Below, one piece after another: positions 1 to 7,707 of a stretch of DNA of 64,000 bases. The stretch is from G963665925 sp963676345 (GTDB lineage: Bacteria; Bacillota; Clostridia; Peptostreptococcales; Acidaminobacteraceae): positions 310,001-374,000 of the forward strand of contig CAXXTS010000002.1 in the NCBI GenBank assembly GCA_963676345.2, written 5' to 3'. Position 1 is the stretch's first letter. Every line of letters begins with the position of its first letter. The notes beneath the pieces are model-generated. The model was not told the origin of the DNA. It was given only the letters and a program-made list of their open reading frames with translations, and did no database searches. Made by a program: the position numbers and the translations under genes.

Positions 1-464
1 TACTGGCTATTGTAAAATCTAGCTCCGAGAAAAGCATTGCACAGTCTGGTAAAAATATTCGACTGAGCGTTCAACAAGATGGGGATGTCATGATTAAAAA
101 CTACCTCAATATTTTCACCCTACTCAACAACCTGATTGATAACAGTATTTTTGCTTCCTCAGCTCAAGGTGCAATACATGTCCGTGCCAAGGTGGCACAA
201 GGGACCATGCACTTATCGGTTTCAGACCAAGGATGCGGTATTGACACGGACCTGTTGGAAGTCATATTCAACCCAGGTTTTACAACCAAGTACAACGCGC
301 AGACTGGAAAAGCCAGTACAGGCATTGGACTTTCACATGTTCAAAACTTAGTTGAAGAAATGAATGGTAAAATTTCAGTAAGTTCGGAAATAAATAGTGG
401 CACAGTATTTTCAATTACGTTGCCACTTGATAATAGGATACAAAACTGGGAGGAGACACAATGA
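1..464 (+). CDS. Sensor histidine kinase, C-terminal part (cut by window edge)
   Basis: The frame is open from base 3 to the stop at 462-464, so the sensor domain and most of the dimerisation region lie outside the window; the ATG at 90 is internal. What remains is a GHKL ATP-binding domain: N box around NNLIDNS, G1 box DQGCGID, G2 box TGIGLSHV, and a closing strand GTVFSITLPL. In this family the domain phosphorylates a conserved histidine, which then passes phosphate to the partner regulator. The stop overlaps the regulator's start codon by 4 bases, so the two are translationally coupled. The YcbB-type partner and the glutamate carrier downstream suggest a GlnK-like kinase responding to glutamine or glutamate. 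That is inference, since the sensor cannot be seen. Confidence 0.85.
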   Translation, partial: LAIVKSSSEKSIAQSGKNIRLSVQQDGDVMIKNYLNIFTLLNNLIDNSIFASSAQGAIHVRAKVAQGTMHLSVSDQGCGIDTDLLEVIFNPGFTTKYNAQTGKASTGIGLSHVQNLVEEMNGKISVSSEINSGTVFSITLPLDNRIQNWEETQ

Positions 465-1357
465 AGCGCATACTTATAATTGATGATGATGTTGTCATTC
501 GCAAAATGATGTTGGATCTCATAGAAAGAAATAGGCTCGGCACAGTCATTGGTGAATTAAAGGATGGGCATGACGCAGTCGACGAAATTCATTTCTATAA
601 TCCTGACATTGTGATTGTCGACTTACTGCTCCCCGGTGTTGATGGCATTAATATTGTTAAAACTGCAACCCAAAACGGTTTCAGTGGAAAATTTATTATG
701 ATTTCTCAAGTGGAAGATCACTACATGATTTCTAAAGCCTATGAAGCCGGATGTGTATTTTTCTTAAACAAGCCTATAAATGCCATTGAAGCAACAAGTG
801 TTATTCGAACGGTGAGCAATACACTTGACCTTGAAAAATCCTTTAATCTCATTAAAGACACCGTTACAAGCATGGGGCCCAGTCAAAGCCCTAAAAACAT
901 CACAGAAAAGTTACGCACTGAGCCCGACATCAACACACAGCTGGATCAGATTTTTTCTGACCTCGGTATTATCAGTGAAAACGGAACAGAAGATTTACGC
1001 GCAATTATACTGCTCATTATGCGCAGTCGCATCAAAAATTCTACACAAAGCTACAAGATGCAAGATCTTTACCTCCGGCTTTCTGAAGAAAAAGCAAGGG
1101 CAGGAAGTGATTCTGTCAATGTGCGTTCAATAGAGCAGCGGATCCGCAGAATTATTCTCAAAGCCATGACCACTTTAGCTGAAATGGGTCGCGAAGACTT
1201 CGACAACCTGAAATTTACGGACTATGCAACGATTCTATTTGATTTGAGCCAGATCAAACAAGAGATTCGATATATTGAAAACCAGTCGAATATTCATGGA
1301 AAAATCAGTGTAAAGCGCTTTATTGAAGGCATTATAAGCAAGCTTAAAATGCACTAG
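461..1357 (+). CDS. glnL: Response regulator with YcbB/GlnL-type output domain
   Basis: The N-terminal 120 residues form a receiver domain: acidic pair near residues 8-10, phospho-acceptor Asp in IVDLLLPG (about residue 54), and the conserved Lys in NKPIN (about 104). A linker follows, then a helical C-terminal half (about 155-298) that matches my memory of the YcbB domain of B. subtilis GlnL rather than OmpR or NarL HTH domains. In B. subtilis GlnK-GlnL activates glutamine utilisation and transport genes. Here gltS starts 134 bases downstream, and a direct repeat lies in front of it that this protein could bind. The start ATG at 461 has GGAGG upstream and overlaps the kinase stop. The family call is good; the target is inferred from position. 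Confidence 0.8.
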   Translation: MKRILIIDDDVVIRKMMLDLIERNRLGTVIGELKDGHDAVDEIHFYNPDIVIVDLLLPGVDGINIVKTATQNGFSGKFIMISQVEDHYMISKAYEAGCVFFLNKPINAIEATSVIRTVSNTLDLEKSFNLIKDTVTSMGPSQSPKNITEKLRTEPDINTQLDQIFSDLGIISENGTEDLRAIILLIMRSRIKNSTQSYKMQDLYLRLSEEKARAGSDSVNVRSIEQRIRRIILKAMTTLAEMGREDFDNLKFTDYATILFDLSQIKQEIRYIENQSNIHGKISVKRFIEGIISKLKMH

Positions 1358-1400
1358 CCTCATTTTTCAGAAATTAATTGAAAACGTTTTCTATGATTTT

Positions 1401-1440
1401 CTGTCGAACACTGTCGAATTTTGTAGCGTCTTCTTATAAT
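1401..1440 (+). promoter_or_regulatory. gltS promoter with tandem CTGTCGAA direct repeat
   Basis: Two copies of CTGTCGAA start at 1401 and 1411, exactly 10 bases apart and so on the same DNA face. A TATAAT box lies at 1435-1440; a weak -35 (TGTCGA, 1412-1417) with 17-base spacing falls inside the second repeat. GlnL of B. subtilis is known to bind direct repeats, so this is a good candidate operator for the upstream regulator. Binding is inferred. Confidence 0.5.
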
Positions 1441-1490
1441 AAATTTGAGTGATTCAGTCTTATTATTTTATTAGAAGGGGATGTTAATTA

Positions 1491-2687
1491 ATGACTTTAA
1501 CACTAGACATGATTCAATCTATGGCACTTGCTGTAGTCATACTTATGGGAGGTCAAGCCATAAGAAAACGGGTTTCTGTACTTGAGCGCTTTTGTATTCC
1601 AGCACCTGTTATAGGCGGTATTATTTTCGCACTATTCACACTCGCTATGAAACAAGCTGGCATACTAGAGTTTCAATTTGACACAACACTTCAAAAGGTC
1701 TTTATGACTGCCTTTTTCACAACGGTGGGGTTTACTGCTAGTTTTAAACTCCTGAAAAAAGGTGGCAAGCAGGTTATGGTCTTCCTTGTGCTTGCTGTCA
1801 TTCTCGTATCAATGCAAAATGTAATCGGGGTTGCATTTGCAAAAGTGTTTGGTATTAACCCACTAATCGGACTTTCTACAGGTTCTGTACCGATGACAGG
1901 CGGTCACGGTACATCTGGTGCATATGCACCCCTTTTTGAACACGCTGGCGCAACGGGCGCAAGTGCTGTAGCGATGGCATCTGCAACATTCGGTCTTATT
2001 GCTGGTTCGCTTATTGGTGGCCCGCTGGGCAAGCGTCTAATTGACAAGCACAACTTGCTTTCAGTGGAAGATCACTCTGAAGCAATTGGAAACATTCAAG
2101 ACGACTCTGGTCAAGATAACCGCATAAACTCTGCCCGTTTCTTAGGCGCAACTTGTCAAATCATTGTATCAATGGGTCTTGGAACACTGATATCTGCAGT
2201 ATTAACAAAAACAGGCATGACTTTCCCACCATATATTGGTGCTATGTTCGCTGCAGCCATTATTCGTAATATTTCTGACGCCTCAACAACACTTAAAATC
2301 AACGCTCAGGAAATTGATGTTATCGGGGAAACATCCCTATCGATTTTCCTTGCAATGGCTCTAATGAGCCTGAAGCTATGGCAACTTGCAGAGCTTGCAG
2401 GACCAATGCTTATTATGCTCGTAGCTCAAACAGTCCTAATGGCAAGCTTCGCTTACTTCGTTACATTTAATGTAATGGGCCGTGACTACGAAGCTGCTGT
2501 AATGGCCTGTGGACACTGTGGTTTTGGTATGGGCGCTACGCCGAATGCGATGGCAAATATGAACGCATTAACACAAAAATACAAAATCGCACCTGCCGCA
2601 TTTTTCATTCTACCGCTTGTCGGCAGCCTGTTCATTGACTTTTTCAACGCAGCAATCATTACGGGTTTCATGAATTTATTTGTTTAA
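1491..2687 (+). CDS. gltS: Sodium/glutamate symporter GltS
   Basis: A hydrophobic protein of 398 residues, close to the usual GltS length of about 400, with around ten or more membrane segments. Recognisable GltS features are the GGQAIRKR region after the first helix, the reentrant-loop motif MTGGHGTSGAYAP near residue 137, and the second-half motif CGHCGFGMGATPNAMANM near 340, both lining the substrate path. It imports glutamate with sodium through the cytoplasmic membrane. The ATG at 1491 follows AGAAGGGGA. It stands as a single gene with its own promoter and a strong palindromic terminator. Control by the kinase/regulator pair just upstream is likely from position and the promoter repeats. 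Confidence 0.93.
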   Translation: MTLTLDMIQSMALAVVILMGGQAIRKRVSVLERFCIPAPVIGGIIFALFTLAMKQAGILEFQFDTTLQKVFMTAFFTTVGFTASFKLLKKGGKQVMVFLVLAVILVSMQNVIGVAFAKVFGINPLIGLSTGSVPMTGGHGTSGAYAPLFEHAGATGASAVAMASATFGLIAGSLIGGPLGKRLIDKHNLLSVEDHSEAIGNIQDDSGQDNRINSARFLGATCQIIVSMGLGTLISAVLTKTGMTFPPYIGAMFAAAIIRNISDASTTLKINAQEIDVIGETSLSIFLAMALMSLKLWQLAELAGPMLIMLVAQTVLMASFAYFVTFNVMGRDYEAAVMACGHCGFGMGATPNAMANMNALTQKYKIAPAAFFILPLVGSLFIDFFNAAIITGFMNLFV

Positions 2688-2694
2688 TAAGTAA

Positions 2695-2724
2695 GAGCAC
2701 AAATACAATATTGTATTTGTGCTC
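2695..2724. terminator. Perfect 30-base palindrome after gltS
   Basis: GAGCACAAATACAAT followed by its exact reverse complement starts 7 bases after the gltS stop. The 15-bp stem could stop transcription, although only a weak T run (TATTCAT) follows. Confidence 0.7.
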
Positions 2725-2734
2725 TATTCATATA

Positions 2735-2762
2735 TGTACAATAGGTAAAAATCTGCTATAAT
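2735..2762 (+). promoter_or_regulatory. Promoter of the Nudix gene
   Basis: An extended -10 box TGCTATAAT ends at 2762; a -35-like TGTACA (2735-2740) sits 16 bases before TATAAT. It lies 49 bases upstream of the Nudix ATG and directly after the gltS terminator. Confidence 0.55.
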
Positions 2763-2811
2763 GTATGAGTTGTGTTATTTGTACTGGACTTTTATGTAAT
2801 GGAGTTACTTA

Positions 2812-3363
2812 ATGAGATTAATTCATACACACACAAACGCGGCTGTAGCAAAGCTTAGCGAACCCGTTGTTTATGAACGTGCTGCTGCACGTGCTATCGT
2901 TATGGATGGCGAAGACATTCTTCTGATCTATACTCGGCGCTACAATGACTACAGTTTTCCGGGCGGCGGTGTTAATGCAGAGGAAGACCTAATCCAAGGA
3001 CTCATTCGTGAACTTGAAGAAGAAACAGGGGCTCAAAATATTGATGTAAAAGATGCATTCGGTGCATATGAAGAGTACCGTCCATCACATTATGATGGAT
3101 ACGACATGGTACACATGCTTTCCTACTTCTATGTTTGCAGTGCTGATAGAGCGCTTGGTCAGGCGCATCCGGAATCATATGAAATTAAAAATGGTTCTGA
3201 ACCTGTTTGGGTCAATATTTATGAAGCTATTCGACATAATCAAAAGGTCATTGATTCACAAGATGCCTCTATGGGGCTTTCGATTGAACGTGAAACACGC
3301 ATTTTAAAGATGATCGCTACAGAGTTGTTAGATGATCCTAATTTGGAAGGTTTGTATAACTAA
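2812..3363 (+). CDS. Nudix family hydrolase
   Basis: A 183-residue soluble protein with a complete Nudix box, G-X5-E-X7-REXXEEXGX, read here from GGVNAEED through RELEEETGA (about residues 49-71). These residues bind the metal and hydrolyse nucleoside-diphosphate-linked compounds. The family covers mutagenic nucleotides, ADP-ribose and dinucleotides, and the sequence does not show which is used. About 30 residues precede the fold and a short helical tail follows. It is monocistronic, between its own promoter and a strong terminator. The ATG at 2812 follows AATGGAGTTACTTA with a GGAG ribosome site. No functional link to gltS is visible. Confidence 0.88.
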   Translation: MRLIHTHTNAAVAKLSEPVVYERAAARAIVMDGEDILLIYTRRYNDYSFPGGGVNAEEDLIQGLIRELEEETGAQNIDVKDAFGAYEEYRPSHYDGYDMVHMLSYFYVCSADRALGQAHPESYEIKNGSEPVWVNIYEAIRHNQKVIDSQDASMGLSIERETRILKMIATELLDDPNLEGLYN

Positions 3364-3374
3364 TCAGAAAAAAT

Positions 3375-3409
3375 AAAAGCCTGCATCGATAATCGATGCA
3401 GGCTTTTTT
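3375..3409 (+). terminator. Intrinsic terminator after the Nudix gene
   Basis: The stem AAAGCCTGCATCGAT pairs with ATCGATGCAGGCTTT and is followed by a run of T. The A run on the left arm lets it also serve the kamA operon coming from the other side. Confidence 0.9.
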
Positions 3410-3471
3410 AATTGATTCACTTCGCTTCTACTGCCACACTTCTAAAATACCTTCTTCTCAATTTTAAGCGC

Positions 3472-4713
3472 TTATTTTCTCTGATGTCTTTCTAAGCCAG
3501 CAAGCTCTAAATTAACTTGATTGCCCTCTAAAAGACCACTTACACCTATTGCCTGATACTTAGCTGCTGTGCAGTCTTTGCAAGTACACTGGGGCTTATA
3601 TGGGTCTGGTTCAGCATAACTTGTGACCACCCCTTCATAATTTCTCAGAACCACACGTTCAGGAGACTGTGAGAGTACATATTGTGGCATTACAGGAATC
3701 TTTCCGCCACCCCCTGGTGCATCTACTACAAAGGTCGGTACTGCATAGCCTGAGGTGTGTCCTCTTAGCCCTTCTATAATTTCAATACCCTTTGAGACAG
3801 GTGTTCTAAAATGTTCAATACCTGTTGAGAGGTCGCACTGATACACATAATATGGACGTACCCGCATTTTCACTAAATTGTGAACAAGATGGCGCATCAC
3901 ATGTGTGCAGTCGTTCACCCCACGTAGAAGCACGGATTGATTTCCAAGTGGTATGCCTGCATCTGCCAGTAAACTACATGCGCGTTTTGCTTCTTCAGTA
4001 ATCTCTTTTGAATGGTTGAAATGCGTATTTAACCAAATTGGATGATACTTTTTAAGCATGTTTACCAGTTTTTCCGTAATACGCTGTGGCATAACCACTG
4101 GAACGCGCGATCCGATTCGAATGATTTCTACATGTTCTATTTCACGCAGTCTCTTAATGATGTATTCAAGTCGTTCATCCGATACCAATAGAGCGTCACC
4201 TCCTGATAAGAGAACATCACGCACTTCTGTGGCACCTTTAATATATTCAATTGCCCTATCGATCTGATCAACAGGTGTACTGGCATCTTTTCCACCTGCA
4301 AAACGTCTTCTTGTACAGTGTCTGCAATACATTGAACACTGATCTGTTATGAGAAGAAGCACCCTGTCAGGGTAGCGGTGTGTCAAGCCCGGAACGGGTG
4401 AATCTGCGTCCTCATGCAAGGGATCATCCATGTCATTTTTACTTTTATAAGTTTCATAAATAGTTGGAACTGCTTGCATCCTTACAGGACAAGCAGGATT
4501 CTGCTCATCCATGAGCATAGCATAATAGGGTGTTATGCCCATCCGAAGTGTCTCGAGGGATTTCTTTATGCCCTCTTCTTCCTCATCTGTAAGGGTAATT
4601 ACACATTTTAGGGTTTCAACATCCGTGATTCGGTTGGCCATTTGCCATTTCCAGTCATCCCACTGGCTCTGGGTAACATCCTTCCAAAGTGTTATATCTG
4701 AATATTTTTTCAT
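3472..4713 (-). CDS. kamA: L-lysine 2,3-aminomutase
   Basis: A radical-SAM, PLP-dependent enzyme converting L-lysine to L-beta-lysine, the first step of clostridial lysine fermentation and also a route to beta-lysine osmolytes. The iron-sulfur motif is C126-X3-C130-X2-C133 (DQCSMYCRHC). The PLP lysine is K338 in DAPGGGGK. The two acidic residues that hold the lysine side chain in the C. subterminale enzyme are present at D294 (QCDLS) and D331, which argues against a glutamate 2,3-aminomutase. A Cys-rich tail (CTCKDCTAAK) matches the zinc-binding end of that enzyme. The 413-residue length is normal. It lies 24 bases downstream of glnA and is probably cotranscribed with it. Confidence 0.92.
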   Translation of the reverse strand: MKKYSDITLWKDVTQSQWDDWKWQMANRITDVETLKCVITLTDEEEEGIKKSLETLRMGITPYYAMLMDEQNPACPVRMQAVPTIYETYKSKNDMDDPLHEDADSPVPGLTHRYPDRVLLLITDQCSMYCRHCTRRRFAGGKDASTPVDQIDRAIEYIKGATEVRDVLLSGGDALLVSDERLEYIIKRLREIEHVEIIRIGSRVPVVMPQRITEKLVNMLKKYHPIWLNTHFNHSKEITEEAKRACSLLADAGIPLGNQSVLLRGVNDCTHVMRHLVHNLVKMRVRPYYVYQCDLSTGIEHFRTPVSKGIEIIEGLRGHTSGYAVPTFVVDAPGGGGKIPVMPQYVLSQSPERVVLRNYEGVVTSYAEPDPYKPQCTCKDCTAAKYQAIGVSGLLEGNQVNLELAGLERHQRK

Positions 4714-4737
4714 TTGTCCTCCTAAAGGTCCTTATGT

Positions 4738-6075
4738 TTAATACTGGTTAAAGTACGTATCAATTTCCCACTTGTGAACGGTCTGTTCATAACGTTGCCA
4801 CTCTTTAAGTTTTGCCTTCATAAAGATATCAAAAGTATGTTCACCCAGTGTCTCCTTAATGAGCGGGTCAGCTTTCATTTCTTCGAGTGCTTCAAACAAA
4901 CTTCTCGGATAACACTTTACAACGCCGTCTTCGGTATCATATATGTTCTTGTCAATCGCGGCAGGTGGCTCAATTTTATTCTTAATGCCATCAAGACCGG
5001 CTTTGAGCATAACTGCATATACCAAATATGGATTGGCCATTGGATCTGGCGTTCTCAGTTCAACACGTGTTCTCTCTTCACCCGCAAGTGGGATGCGAAT
5101 AAGGGCTGATCGGTTACAATAAGACCAAGCAATGTTTGTTGGCGCTTCATAGCCTGGTACTAAACGTTTGTATGAATTAACCGTTGGATTGCAAATTGCT
5201 GCAATGCCCTTGGCGTGCTTTAGCAGTCCTCCTATGTAGTATCGTGCAGTTTGGCTCAGCTTAAGTTCATCGTTCGGGTCATAAAAAGCATTTTTCCCGT
5301 CTTTATTAAGCGACTGGTTGCAGTGCATGGCATTAGCATTTTCACCTGAAAATGGCTTGGCAATGAATGATGCATATAGGCCGTGCATGTGTGCCGTTGC
5401 TTTTACAATCTGTTTGAATATCATCCATTGATCTGCTGTATGGAGTGCTTCACCGTACTTAAAATCTATTTCGTGTTGTCCGGGTGCAACCTCATGGTGG
5501 GACGCTTCAATTGAAAAACCCAGATTTTTCATTGTGACAATCATGTCACGACGGGCGTCTTCCCCCAAATCAATCGGGGACAGGTCAAAGTAGCCTGCTT
5601 CGTCATGTATTTCAAACGTTGGTTTGCCATCCTTGTCGCGTTCGAATAAAAAGAACTCGCCTTCTGGACCAACGTTCAGACTATAACCAAGTGCATTTGC
5701 TTCTTCAATCGCACTTTTTAAAATAACCCTTGGACACCCTTTAAACGGTTTTCCGTCAGGTCCGTGTACATCGCACATAATGTGTGCAACACCTTCTTGT
5801 TTTGGATTCCACGAATCCGATCTAAAGGTTGACAGGTCTGGCACAAGGTACATATCCGATTCTTCGATTCTCCCAAATCCATCTACGGATGACCCATCAA
5901 ACATAAGCTCGCCGTCAAGCGCACTTGGCAACTCTTCTGATGTAATCGCCACATTTTTTGAAAACCCAAATATATCTACAAACTGTAGACGTATCATATC
6001 AATTTTTTCGTCTTTTACTGTTTTCATAATCCTGTTTTTCAGCTGCAACTCATCAGTTTCCATTTTTTTTACCAC
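4738..6075 (-). CDS. glnA: Glutamine synthetase, type I alpha
   Basis: This cytoplasmic dodecameric enzyme forms glutamine from glutamate, ammonia and ATP. The 445 residues match the short GSI-alpha form of Firmicutes (444 in B. subtilis). Visible signatures are FDGSSVDGF, the ATP region NPTVNSYKRLVPGYEAP, and the glutamate/flap region with RTRVELRTPDPMANPYL. The adenylylation loop of the beta type is absent, so control should be by feedback and transcription. The ATG at 6075 is preceded by AAGGAGTGGT. It leads a two-gene unit with kamA, an unusual partner. Between it and the upstream hairpin repeats is an AT-rich stretch with an inverted repeat but no clear TnrA/GlnR box. Confidence 0.95.
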   Translation of the reverse strand: MVKKMETDELQLKNRIMKTVKDEKIDMIRLQFVDIFGFSKNVAITSEELPSALDGELMFDGSSVDGFGRIEESDMYLVPDLSTFRSDSWNPKQEGVAHIMCDVHGPDGKPFKGCPRVILKSAIEEANALGYSLNVGPEGEFFLFERDKDGKPTFEIHDEAGYFDLSPIDLGEDARRDMIVTMKNLGFSIEASHHEVAPGQHEIDFKYGEALHTADQWMIFKQIVKATAHMHGLYASFIAKPFSGENANAMHCNQSLNKDGKNAFYDPNDELKLSQTARYYIGGLLKHAKGIAAICNPTVNSYKRLVPGYEAPTNIAWSYCNRSALIRIPLAGEERTRVELRTPDPMANPYLVYAVMLKAGLDGIKNKIEPPAAIDKNIYDTEDGVVKCYPRSLFEALEEMKADPLIKETLGEHTFDIFMKAKLKEWQRYEQTVHKWEIDTYFNQY

Positions 6076-6105
6076 TCCTTAAAATACTTTGTTTTGTTTA
6101 TATAA

Positions 6106-6134
6106 AATGCTCCAACTTCATAAAAGTTGGCATT
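6106..6134 (-). promoter_or_regulatory. Inverted repeat in the glnA leader or promoter region
   Basis: AATGC-TC-CAACTT pairs with AAGTTGGCATT around a short loop, 31-59 bases upstream of the glnA start and next to the AT-rich TATATAAA stretch at about 6099-6106. It could be an operator or a leader hairpin. It does not fit the TGTNA-N7-TNACA consensus of GlnR/TnrA. Confidence 0.35.
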
Positions 6135-6182
6135 TTTCGAACATTCGGTTATTTTGAAGTCTCATAAGCTTCTTCTTGACTC

Positions 6183-6640
6183 CTTCAGAAATGCACCGAG
6201 CAACCTCCGGTCGCTCTTGTCGCTAGTCGCGCCAAATACGATTTCAGTTATAAGCTGTCGGCTTTGTGCTAGCACAGCTGGTGAATCTGCTTTCTTTATG
6301 AGCTTCAGAAATGCACCGAGCAACCTCCAGTTGCTCTTGTCGCTAGTCGCGCCAAATACGATTTCAGTTATAAGCTATCGGCTTTGTGCTAGCACAGCTG
6401 GCGAATCTGCTTTCTTTATGAGCTTCAGAAATGCACCGAGCAACCTCCGGTCGCTCTTGTCGCTAGTCGCGCCAAATACGATTTCAGTTATAAGCTATCG
6501 GCTTTGTGCTAGCACAGCTGGCGAATCTGCTTTCTTTATGAGCTTCAGAAATGCACCGAGCAACCTCCGGTCGCTCTTGTCGCTAGTCGCGCCAAATACG
6601 ATTTCAGTTATAAGCTATCGGCTTTGTGCTAGCACAGCCG
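6183..6640. repeat. Four tandem 120-bp units of the hairpin element
   Basis: Units start at 6183, 6303, 6423 and 6543, differ at only a few bases, and have a period of exactly 120. Each runs from TTCAGAAATGCAC through AGCAACCT, GTCGCTAGTCGCGCC and a 23-base arm to the core TGTGCTAGCACA. Only the last unit is followed by the complement of its arm; the first three continue into GCTGG(T/C)GAATCTGC instead. Because 120 is divisible by three, a long open frame runs through the plus strand, but it merely repeats a 40-residue translation and I do not call it a gene. Confidence 0.9.
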
Positions 6641-6664
6641 ATAGCTTATAACTGAAATCGTGCA
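6552..6664 (-). ncRNA. Hairpin element copy 1 (candidate structured RNA or DNA element)
   Basis: Plus-strand order: TGCAC (6552), a small hairpin AGCAACC/GGTCGCT (6559-6575), the block GTCGCTAGTCGCGCCAAATAC, a 23-base arm (6600-6622), TT, the core TGTGC-TA-GCACA (6625-6636), the exact complement of the arm (6637-6659), and GTGCA, which can pair with the opening TGCAC. The long stem is perfect. Copy 2 at 8473-8586 has the same flanks, arm length, TT bulge and core but a wholly different arm. The small hairpin pairs with a G-U only when read on the minus strand, so I assign that strand. The function is unknown and I do not recognise a named family. Confidence 0.6.
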
Positions 6665-6689
6665 TTTCTTTGTCTTTTACGCAAAAAAA

Positions 6690-6728
6690 GCACTCTAACT
6701 CTTTTTTTGGAAAAAAGAGTTAGAGTGC
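6690..6728 (-). terminator. Strong terminator-like hairpin beside element copy 1
   Basis: GCACTCTAACTCTTTTT pairs with AAAAAGAGTTAGAGTGC around TTGG. On the minus strand the stem is followed by TTTTTTTGCG. The flanking CGCAAAAAAAGCA is shared with copy 2, so this hairpin belongs to the repeat as well as possibly ending transcripts from the membrane-protein gene about 300 bases upstream. Confidence 0.75.
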
Positions 6729-7028
6729 CTAAGCTTCGACCTTATGTCTCACATTGAACAATCATATATGATTATCCAGCACAAGTCAGCAACTGACTAA
6801 TGCAGACCCCAGTTCTTTAAATAATAATGATTTTTCAATATCCATTCACAGGACGCAGCAGGATTGTATCTATCCGTCACTGAAAACACAGTGCATATAA
6901 ATACTCTCAAACTTAGTTACTCAGGATACTTACTTCACCAACAGTGCATATTATAACATATTATGAGAGTTAATGCACCCCATTATGCCTTCACTTAACA
7001 ACTGTAACATCTTGTATACATTATTTGT
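6729..7028. other. 300-base intergenic stretch without gene
   Basis: AT-rich DNA between the terminator-like hairpin and the end of the membrane-protein gene. I see no open frame with a ribosome site, no tRNA and no clear promoter for a neighbour. It may be the 3' untranslated part of the membrane-protein transcript. Confidence 0.5.
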
Positions 7029-7604
7029 TCAACCCTTTTGACGCTCATGCAGCTTTCGAATGCCAATATTATTTAGGACACGCTTTGCAACCATTGTCCC
7101 CAGCACTCCAAATCCTGCACAGATAACTGCAACCACAAGTATCCACATATTAGAGACCGCATCGAGCCCACCAATAAAATACTTTGTGATCAAGAGTGCA
7201 CAGCCGCCAGTATACCCTGAAAATAAAACACTGCCCCAAAAGGCTCTTAAATCTATAGTGGCAAGTGGCAGAACCGTTAAGCAAGTCAGTAGCGTTGTCA
7301 AGAGAATGGCTATGCCCATAAAAATATTAATAACGGTCATAATCAGTGCAAATACAGTCCCGATTTTCAAGAGGGTGTACTTTGATTTGAGCTTAAACTG
7401 CATGACGTAAAAAATAATGGACAAGTAGGGTGCCATCAGCAGGTACTTTGATCCTGGAACAGCAAAGAATGCACTTAAAAAGTAAATCCCCATCCCGCCA
7501 CCAATGAGAGTAGCGACGCCCATTGCGATCGTAGTAATTTCTTTGCTCTTAGAAACTGCATCTTCTTGCTTCATCTTTTCTTTCATATCTATGCACGTCC
7601 TCAT
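7029..7604 (-). CDS. Small integral membrane protein, unknown
   Basis: I do not recognise the family with certainty. The protein has up to 191 residues: a charged N-terminal 25 residues, then five or six hydrophobic segments (about 25-45, 50-70, 80-110, 120-140, 150-175), ending in a basic tail KRVLNNIGIRKLHERQKG. The size and helix pattern resemble substrate-binding S components of ECF vitamin transporters of the MptD type, but no diagnostic motif is visible and no ECF ATPase is nearby. The start is uncertain: ATG 7604 has little ribosome site, while ATG 7586 has GAGGA about 11 bases before it. It stands alone, downstream of the DUF2284 gene. Confidence 0.65.
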   Translation of the reverse strand: MRTCIDMKEKMKQEDAVSKSKEITTIAMGVATLIGGGMGIYFLSAFFAVPGSKYLLMAPYLSIIFYVMQFKLKSKYTLLKIGTVFALIMTVINIFMGIAILLTTLLTCLTVLPLATIDLRAFWGSVLFSGYTGGCALLITKYFIGGLDAVSNMWILVVAVICAGFGVLGTMVAKRVLNNIGIRKLHERQKG

Positions 7605-7707
7605 TTAATGATACCAATCCGTCACACTATACAGATAAACTTACAGCTTTCATAGCATATTGAATTTATACCCACTAAGTCAACATAACCCAACATAGAA
7701 AAGACGG

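Noticed and set aside
3472..4713. Glutamate 2,3-aminomutase instead of lysine 2,3-aminomutase
   Set aside because: Both lysine-side-chain Asp residues (D294, D331) of the clostridial lysine enzyme are present, as is its Cys-rich tail.
6183..6640. CRISPR-like array
   Set aside because: The 120-base units follow one another without spacers, and the variable part is an inverted arm rather than a spacer. No cas genes are present.
6127..6651. Open frame of 174 codons with four 40-residue repeats
   Set aside because: It merely translates a 120-base DNA repeat whose period is divisible by three. There is no ribosome site, and the structural signal points to the minus strand.
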